Assembly (NCBI GenBank): GCA_035359995.1
Contig: DAORZT010000052.1
Span: 1-19,107 of the forward strand
Source: JAKPCT01 sp029553165
GTDB lineage: Bacteria > Bacillota > UBA4882 > UBA8346
Reading direction: 5' to 3'
DNA: 19,107 nucleotides
The translations under genes and the position numbers were made by a program. The notes below the pieces were generated by a model. It saw only the letters and a list, made by a program, of their open reading frames with translations, did not search any database and had not been told where the DNA came from. Positions 14,872 to 19,107 of this stretch are shown here, piece by piece; the first letter of the stretch is position 1; every line of letters starts with the position of its first letter.

Positions 14872-16521
14872 TTATTGGTCTTTCTCGCGGATTTCAACTC
14901 TCCTAATCTTACCACTGATGGTTTTGGGAAGTTCAGTTACAAATTCAATTATTCTTGGATACTTATAAGGCGCGGTGACATTTTTGACATGTTCTTGTAA
15001 CTCAACAACCAGTTCATCACTTGGTGAATAAGACTTTGTAAGTACAACCGTAGCTTTTACAACCTGACCACGGATTTCATCAGGAACAGCAGTGACTGCA
15101 CATTCCAAGACTGCCGGATGTTCCAGCAATGCACTTTCAACCTCAAAAGGCCCGATCCGATATCCGGAACTTTTAATAACATCGTCAGTTCGTCCAACAA
15201 ACCAATAATAACCGTCTTCATCTTTCCAAGCAGTATCTCCGGTATGATAAACTCCGTCATACCAAACATTTTCAGTCCGCTCCTGGTCACGATAATATCC
15301 GTCAAATATTCCGATCGGCTTCCTTTCATTGGTTCTAATTACGATTTCACCGATTTCACCAACCTCACAGGAACGTCCGTTCTCATCAATAATATCGACA
15401 TCATAACCAGGTGATGGTTTTCCCATCGAGCCTGGTTTTGGTTCCAACCAAGGATAAGTAGCAAGAGCGACCGTAAGTTCGGTTTGTCCATATCCTTCAC
15501 GTAATTTAAGCCCAGTCATTTTATAAAATTGATTGTAAACCTCAGGATTAAGCGGTTCACCGGCAACAACACAGTATTCCAGTTTGCTTAAATCATATTG
15601 CGATAAATCTTCTTTAATCAGATAGCGATAAATTGTTGGCGGAGCACAGAAAGTAGCTATACCATACTTAGAGATAACTGTTAATAAATCTTTGGGAACA
15701 AACCGTTCGTAATCATAAACAAAGACTACTGAACCAGCTAACCATTGACCGTATAATTTCCCCCAAACCGATTTAGCCCAACCGGTATCCGCAACGGTTA
15801 AATGCAGTTTATCTTCTTGAACACACTGCCAGTATTTAGCTGTTAAGATATGTCCTAATGGGTAAGTAAAATTATGTTGGACCATCTTCGGATAACCGGT
15901 GGTACCAGATGTAAAGTAAAGTAACATCATATCGTCATTATTAGTCATTTCGGCACCGGTAGGTTTGGTAAACTGTTCTGAAGCTTTTGCTAATTCCTGA
16001 TCAAAATTGACCCAACCAGACCGCTCCCCACCAACTAATGCTTTAATTTGAAGTGTTGGGGATTCTGATTGTGCTGCTTCGATCTCTTCAATCACTTCTT
16101 CACCGGCAACAGTCACGATCATCTTTACACTGGCCGCATTGTTACGATAGATTATATCTTTCTTCTTGAGCAGATGGGTAGCCGGGATACATACCGCTCC
16201 AATCTTATGTAATGCCATAATACAAAACCAAAACTCATAGCGCCTTTTTAAGATTAACATTACCGGATCGCCTTTTTTAATCCCCTGCGCTTTAAAAAAG
16301 TTAGCTGCCTTATCACTGTAAACTTTCATATCTCTAAAGGTAAAGGTTGCTTCTTTTCCGGTTTCATCACACCACACTAGAGCAATCTTATCCGGTGCCT
16401 TAGCTGCCCATTCATCAACAACATCATAAGCAAAATTGAAATTATCCGGTACATTGATTTTAAAATTATTCATAAAATCTTCGTATGATTGATAATCTAG
16501 TTTGATATATTTTTCTAACAT
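14872..16521 (-). CDS. AMP-forming acyl-CoA synthetase (MACS/Acs-like)
   Basis: A 549-residue ANL ligase, cytosolic, making an acyl-CoA from a short or medium-chain acid, ATP and CoA. The ATP loop is YFTSGTTGYPKM (202-213), the adenine motif EGYGQTE, the hinge GRTDDVIKSSGYRIGPFEVE, and the catalytic lysine is in TISGKIRR (Lys538). The signature around TVADTGWAKSVWGKLYGQW is that of the medium-chain/acetyl-CoA synthetase branch rather than FadD. Acyl specificity (acetate, propionate, branched or aromatic acids) cannot be read. The gene sits 36 bp after an XRE-cupin regulator, a pairing found in clostridia and some methanogens as I recall, where the regulator probably controls the synthetase. 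An AAAGG and a purine-rich run precede the ATG at long spacing. Confidence 0.9.
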   Translation of the reverse strand: MLEKYIKLDYQSYEDFMNNFKINVPDNFNFAYDVVDEWAAKAPDKIALVWCDETGKEATFTFRDMKVYSDKAANFFKAQGIKKGDPVMLILKRRYEFWFCIMALHKIGAVCIPATHLLKKKDIIYRNNAASVKMIVTVAGEEVIEEIEAAQSESPTLQIKALVGGERSGWVNFDQELAKASEQFTKPTGAEMTNNDDMMLLYFTSGTTGYPKMVQHNFTYPLGHILTAKYWQCVQEDKLHLTVADTGWAKSVWGKLYGQWLAGSVVFVYDYERFVPKDLLTVISKYGIATFCAPPTIYRYLIKEDLSQYDLSKLEYCVVAGEPLNPEVYNQFYKMTGLKLREGYGQTELTVALATYPWLEPKPGSMGKPSPGYDVDIIDENGRSCEVGEIGEIVIRTNERKPIGIFDGYYRDQERTENVWYDGVYHTGDTAWKDEDGYYWFVGRTDDVIKSSGYRIGPFEVESALLEHPAVLECAVTAVPDEIRGQVVKATVVLTKSYSPSDELVVELQEHVKNVTAPYKYPRIIEFVTELPKTISGKIRRVEIREKDQ

Positions 16522-16557
16522 TTTTTCTCTCAGCCTTTCTGTTAAATTCGTACTCTC

Positions 16558-17118
16558 TTATAGTATTATTGCTAAAAATTTAGCAGCCTTATTATTCAAT
16601 GCTTTCATTCGATGCGGTACGCTCGAATCGTAAAATAAAGAATCACCCTCATTTAAAATAATTTCATGATTCCCTAATGTAATCTGTAAAGTTCCTTCTA
16701 ATACATAATCAAATTCCTGACCAGGATGGCTGTTAAAATTCGGTTCGCTATTGTTTCCATCTATATCAGGTTCAACCGTTACCAAAAACGGTTCGGCTTT
16801 CTTATGAATAAAATTATAAGCAAGGTTTTGATATTTGTAGTCTTTACGCCTCTCGACAGAGATCCCTCGATCTTTTCTGGTAAGTGAATATGTATGTAAA
16901 CGTGGTTCTTCACCGATTAACAACGCAGAAAGCTCTAAATTAAACTTATGTGCAATTTGATATAAAACACCAACAGGAATATCTTCAGCTCCGCTTTCAT
17001 ATCTCTCATATTTCTCAAGCGGTATTCCAAGTTCTTCTGCCATCTGTTGCTGGCTTTTTCCATAAATATCTCTCAATCCTTTAATTCGCTCTGCGATAAT
17101 TTTTAGTTGTTCTTCCAT
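16558..17118 (-). CDS. XRE-family regulator with C-terminal cupin domain
   Basis: A 186-residue transcription factor. Residues about 5-63 form a lambda-repressor-like helix-turn-helix (KSQQQMAEELGIPLEKYERYESG). Residues about 105-180 form a cupin barrel with HPGQEFDYVLEGTLQITLG and the second motif GDSLFYDSSVPHRMKALN. A small-molecule ligand for the cupin is likely, given the adjacent synthetase perhaps a carboxylic acid or its CoA ester, but that is inference. The ATG at 17118 is chosen over a TTG six codons upstream because GGGG sits about 9 nt before it and would lie inside the longer frame. It is the first gene of a run continuing with the acyl-CoA synthetase and the GH3 enzyme. Confidence 0.88.
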   Translation of the reverse strand: MEEQLKIIAERIKGLRDIYGKSQQQMAEELGIPLEKYERYESGAEDIPVGVLYQIAHKFNLELSALLIGEEPRLHTYSLTRKDRGISVERRKDYKYQNLAYNFIHKKAEPFLVTVEPDIDGNNSEPNFNSHPGQEFDYVLEGTLQITLGNHEIILNEGDSLFYDSSVPHRMKALNNKAAKFLAIIL

Positions 17119-17249
17119 AACACTAGCCCCTTTCAAAGGTGAATATAATTAAATGGTGATTGTGTTTTATTTATAATTCCTTTCTAATACCTATTTTCCT
17201 TTAAGTATTTCAATTTTTTTTAAGTTTATTACAATTAAGAATTATCTAT

Positions 17250-17269
17250 TTGAATAAAAAATTATTCAA
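17250..17269 (-). terminator. Weak AT-rich hairpin after the small membrane protein gene
   Basis: TTGAATAA pairs with TTATTCAA (8 bp, no G-C beyond one pair) around a 4-nt loop, just past the stop codon of the small gene on the minus strand. There is no strong T tract, so it may be only compositional. Confidence 0.25.
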
Positions 17270-17273
17270 TTAA

Positions 17274-17465
17274 TTAAAAGCTACGAATGATCAATACGAT
17301 TAGGAAGAATAAAAGTGAAAAATATCCGTTTATTATTAATAAACATGCTTTATTGCTATTATTTTCTTTCATTAGAAGACTGATATAAATAAATCGGAAC
17401 AGATAGACAAATGCAATAATCCATCCTAGAAAAATTACTATAAACTTAATGAACTCAATAGCCAT
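17274..17465 (-). CDS. Small two-helix membrane protein of unknown function
   Basis: A 63-residue protein, MAIEFIKFIV to IIRSF, with two hydrophobic segments (about 5-26 and 41-60) joined by a short polar loop (KENNSNK). I recognise no family. It is real on regulatory grounds: AGAGGAG lies 6 nt before the ATG at 17465, and a perfect TTGACA-17-TATAAT promoter lies about 40 bp upstream. A frame extending 27 codons further upstream is rejected because it would run through that promoter and the ribosome binding site. The gene is divergent from an XRE repressor, and two matching 13-bp palindrome-like sites bracket its promoter. It is therefore probably the repressor's main target. It could be an immunity, toxin-like or stress membrane peptide; nothing decides among these. 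Confidence 0.6.
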   Translation of the reverse strand: MAIEFIKFIVIFLGWIIAFVYLFRFIYISLLMKENNSNKACLLIINGYFSLLFFLIVLIIRSF

Positions 17466-17478
17466 ATTTGACTCCTCT

Positions 17479-17491
17479 AAGCGATATGCTT
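17479..17491. promoter_or_regulatory. Putative operator O1 for the XRE repressor
   Basis: AAGCGATATGCTT, an imperfect palindrome with AAGC/GCTT arms. It lies at about +5 to +17 of the minus-strand promoter, between the transcription start and the ribosome binding site of the small membrane protein gene. O2 matches it at 12 of 13 positions in inverted orientation. Confidence 0.5.
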
Positions 17492-17502
17492 TATTTTTCA
17501 TA

Positions 17503-17531
17503 ATTATATGGGATATATTGTCATTTGTCAA
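17503..17531 (-). promoter_or_regulatory. Perfect consensus promoter of the small membrane protein gene
   Basis: On the minus strand, TTGACA (17531-17526), a spacer of exactly 17 bp, and TATAAT (17508-17503). Both hexamers match the sigma-A consensus exactly. A promoter this strong beside a repressor gene suggests it is normally held off. Confidence 0.8.
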
Positions 17532-17540
17532 ATATTTAAT

Positions 17541-17553
17541 AAGCATTTCGCTT
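17541..17553. promoter_or_regulatory. Putative operator O2 for the XRE repressor
   Basis: AAGCATTTCGCTT; its reverse complement AAGCGAAATGCTT differs from O1 at one central base. It lies 10 bp upstream of the small gene's -35 box and just upstream of the probable promoter of the XRE gene, so one bound site could affect both directions. Centre-to-centre distance to O1 is 62 bp, close to six helical turns. Confidence 0.5.
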
Positions 17554-17560
17554 AAAAGGA

Positions 17561-17588
17561 TTTACGTTGTCTTTAAAAATGTTATATT
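17561..17588 (+). promoter_or_regulatory. Probable promoter of the XRE repressor gene
   Basis: TTTACG (17561-17566), a 16-bp spacer and TATATT (17583-17588). It is weaker than the divergent promoter and lies directly beside O2, which would allow autoregulation. Confidence 0.4.
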
Positions 17589-17637
17589 CATATTAGCAGC
17601 ATTTATAACTTGTTCTAACTTCAGGTGGTGAGAAGGC

Positions 17638-18018
17638 ATGAGTCATTTGTTTGCAGCACGGTTAAAAGCTGAACGAAAACGTCTTGGATGGACCCAGTCT
17701 TATTTAGCTAATACTTTAGGAATCTCCAATGGAACCATCTCCGGATACGAAAGAAATTACCGTGAACCTGATATTGAAACTTTATGGAAGCTTGCTGATT
17801 TATTTAATGTTTCAATCGATTATCTGGTTGGCAAAGTAAATGACCGGATTTACTATTCTAGCATTGCCGAGAAAAACGCAGAATATGATTCCAAACCGTT
17901 TTTTTCACCTAAAGAATCTTCAGAAATGGAGACATTACCGGAAGCCGCAATTAAAGAAATTGAGGATTTCAAAAACTATATTAAACATAAGTATAAAAAA
18001 CAAACGACTTCTGATTAA
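17638..18018 (+). CDS. XRE-family (HTH_3) transcriptional repressor
   Basis: A 126-residue regulator. Residues about 7-62 form a classic lambda-repressor helix-turn-helix (RLGWTQSYLANTLGISNGTISGYERNYREPD, of which TQSYLANTLGISNGTISGYE is the DNA-reading part), followed by LADLFNVSIDYLVGK. The C-terminal half is a charged, possibly helical tail without a peptidase or cupin signature, as in small ImmR/SinR-like regulators. AGGTGG at 17623-17628 precedes the ATG by 9 nt. It is divergent from the small membrane protein gene and shares a 172-bp control region with it containing two matching 13-bp operator-like sites. There is no integrase or relaxase nearby to suggest a mobile element. A bidirectional terminator overlaps its stop codon. 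Confidence 0.85.
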   Translation: MSHLFAARLKAERKRLGWTQSYLANTLGISNGTISGYERNYREPDIETLWKLADLFNVSIDYLVGKVNDRIYYSSIAEKNAEYDSKPFFSPKESSEMETLPEAAIKEIEDFKNYIKHKYKKQTTSD

Positions 18019-18036
18019 AAGTCGTTCATTTTTTAT
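18003..18036. terminator. Bidirectional terminator between XRE and aldo/keto reductase genes
   Basis: AACGACTT (18003-18010) pairs with AAGTCGTT (18019-18026) around an 8-nt loop. On the plus strand CATTTTTTATTT follows. On the minus strand TGTTTTTTATAC follows. It can therefore end both convergent transcripts. The stem includes the last codons and stop of the XRE gene. Confidence 0.8.
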
Positions 18037-18043
18037 TTATTTT

Positions 18044-19045
18044 TTATTTTAAAATATCTTCAATTAAGTTTAATTCTTCATCCGAAAACTCCAATCGGTT
18101 GATTACGCCGACACAATCTTCAATCTGACTGACTTTACTTGCACCAATCAAAGCTGAGGTAACTCTCCCTCTTCTTAAAACCCATGCCAGTGCTAACTGT
18201 GCTAAACTTTGCCCCCTTGATTTTGCTAATTCGTCCAATCTTCGAATCTTAACCAATTTTTCTTCTGTTATATCTTCCGGTTGCAAGAAAATACTTGAAC
18301 TGGCAGCTCTTGAATCAGCCGGTATTCCATTTAAATAGCGGTCAGTTAAGATTCCTTTAGCCAAAGGGGAAAATGCAATACAACCTACTCCATTTTCTTC
18401 AAGGAGATCAAGTAACTCTGCTTCAATCCAGCGGTTAAACATTGAATACGATGGCTGGTGGATCACACATGGAGACCCCAGCTCCTTTAAAATTTTGATT
18501 GCTTTCTTTGCTTCATCAGGTTTATAGTTTGACAGTCCGATATAAAGCGCTTTACCCTGCCGCACGATTAAATCCAAAGCTGACATAGTCTCTTCTAAAG
18601 GAGTTTCCGGATCAGGACGGTGATGATAAAAGATATCAACATAGTCTAAACCTAATCGTTTCAAACTCTGGTCTAAACTGGCAACCAGATATTTCTTTGA
18701 ACCCCAGTCACCATAAGGACCCGGCCACATATTATAACCCGCTTTGGTGGAAATAATCATTTCATCCCGATAATTAAGAAAATCAGCTTTAAGAATTCTT
18801 CCAAAATTCTCTTCAGCCGATCCGGGCGGTGGACCATAATTGTTGGCTAAATCAAAATGGGTTATTCCTAAATCAAAAGCTTTCCGTACCATCATACGGC
18901 TATTTTCATAAACAGTAACGCCACCAAAATTGTGCCATAATCCCAATGATATTATTGGAAGCTTAAGGCCACTCTTTCCACATCGTTGATAAAGCATTGT
19001 ATCATATCTCCCGGCCGATGGTAGATAATTTTGATTTGTAATCAA
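18044..19045 (-). CDS. Aldo/keto reductase, YghZ/L-glyceraldehyde 3-phosphate reductase type
   Basis: A 333-residue cytosolic NADPH-dependent reductase of the AKR14-like group. It shares long identical runs with my recollection of E. coli YghZ (GprA), for instance KAFDLGITHFDLANNYGPPPG and ENGVGCIAFSPLA. The catalytic tetrad is Asp65, Tyr70, Lys101 and His142, and the cofactor region shows ALIGASKVSQIEDC. Relatives reduce L-glyceraldehyde 3-phosphate and detoxify methylglyoxal and other aldehydes. The start is TTG 19045, supported by GAGGAG with a 7-nt spacer, and the N-terminal length then matches the E. coli protein. The next ATG (residue 17) would cut off conserved sequence. It is probably monocistronic, with the bidirectional terminator downstream. 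Confidence 0.9.
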   Translation of the reverse strand: MITNQNYLPSAGRYDTMLYQRCGKSGLKLPIISLGLWHNFGGVTVYENSRMMVRKAFDLGITHFDLANNYGPPPGSAEENFGRILKADFLNYRDEMIISTKAGYNMWPGPYGDWGSKKYLVASLDQSLKRLGLDYVDIFYHHRPDPETPLEETMSALDLIVRQGKALYIGLSNYKPDEAKKAIKILKELGSPCVIHQPSYSMFNRWIEAELLDLLEENGVGCIAFSPLAKGILTDRYLNGIPADSRAASSSIFLQPEDITEEKLVKIRRLDELAKSRGQSLAQLALAWVLRRGRVTSALIGASKVSQIEDCVGVINRLEFSDEELNLIEDILK

Positions 19046-19070
19046 TCTGATTCTCCTCGTATAATAAGTT

Positions 19071-19100
19071 TTGTAAGCAACAATCCGCCATTGTTTACAA
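19071..19100. repeat. Inverted repeat upstream of the aldo/keto reductase gene
   Basis: TTGTA (19071-19075) plus AACAAT (19079-19084) pair with ATTGTT (19090-19095) plus TACAA (19096-19100), around the loop CCGCC and with a 3-nt bulge (AGC). It lies 26 bp before the TTG start codon and lacks a T tract on either side, so an operator or 5'-UTR hairpin is more likely than a terminator. The window ends just beyond it. Confidence 0.45.
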
Positions 19101-19107
19101 GCCTTAT

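Noticed and set aside
17466..17546. 27-codon N-terminal extension of the small membrane protein
   Set aside because: It would translate through the perfect promoter, operator O1 and the AGAGGAG ribosome binding site; the ATG at 17465 is clearly the start.
17638..18018. XRE regulator as a sign of a prophage or integrative element
   Set aside because: No integrase, relaxase, phage structural gene, attachment-site repeat or composition shift is visible around it.
1..19107. CRISPR arrays, tRNA/rRNA genes, insertion sequences or large direct repeats
   Set aside because: Reading through both strands I found no regularly spaced repeats, no cloverleaf-type sequence, no transposase and no terminal inverted repeats.

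Overview
The window is AT-rich with well-formed Shine-Dalgarno sites, consensus TTGACA/TATAAT promoters and U-tract hairpin terminators. The gene cut by its left edge is the region-4 end of a sporulation-type sigma factor, closest to SigK. This points to an endospore-forming, low-GC Bacillota, of the clostridial or Limnochordia kind rather than a classical Bacillus. The genus cannot be fixed from the sequence, and codon context looks uniform. I see no tRNA or rRNA gene, CRISPR array, insertion sequence or phage block.

Layout. (1) 1-830: sigK end, then a 550-bp gap holding a strong promoter, a multi-hairpin transcript of about 200 nt (unidentified ncRNA), a strong terminator, and a second consensus promoter that runs straight into another terminator. 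(2) 831-4639: a long-chain-type acyl-CoA synthetase, a coupled pair of small membrane proteins (zinc ribbon/DUF4190 and DUF2752), and a convergent EamA-type exporter whose 3' end overlaps the DUF2752 gene. (3) 4961-8864: citrate synthase, then a GH94 disaccharide phosphorylase, each with its own terminator. (4) 9042-10708: a truncated HXXEE-family remnant facing a two-gene minus-strand operon (PfkB-type sugar kinase, then a YdcF/SanA-like DUF218 protein). (5) 10896-17118, all minus strand: XRE-cupin regulator, AMP-forming acyl-CoA synthetase, secreted GH3 beta-glucosidase, thymidine kinase and a TIM-barrel glycosidase-like protein. (6) 17274-19045: a divergent pair of XRE repressor and tiny membrane protein with two matching 13-bp operator-like sites, then a YghZ-type aldo/keto reductase.

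How the genes may work together. The carbohydrate genes could form a loose beta-glucoside route: the exported GH3 enzyme trims oligosaccharides, the cytosolic GH94 enzyme phosphorolyses a disaccharide to sugar 1-phosphate, and the PfkB kinase handles a phosphorylated hexose. No sugar transporter lies in the window, so this linkage is inference. Two acyl-CoA synthetases and citrate synthase supply acyl-CoA and central carbon functions. The rest is housekeeping (thymidine kinase, aldo/keto reductase).

I did not find a clear new multi-gene system. The two places most worth a second look are the structured RNA locus at 421-753 and the XRE/small-membrane-protein switch at 17274-18018.
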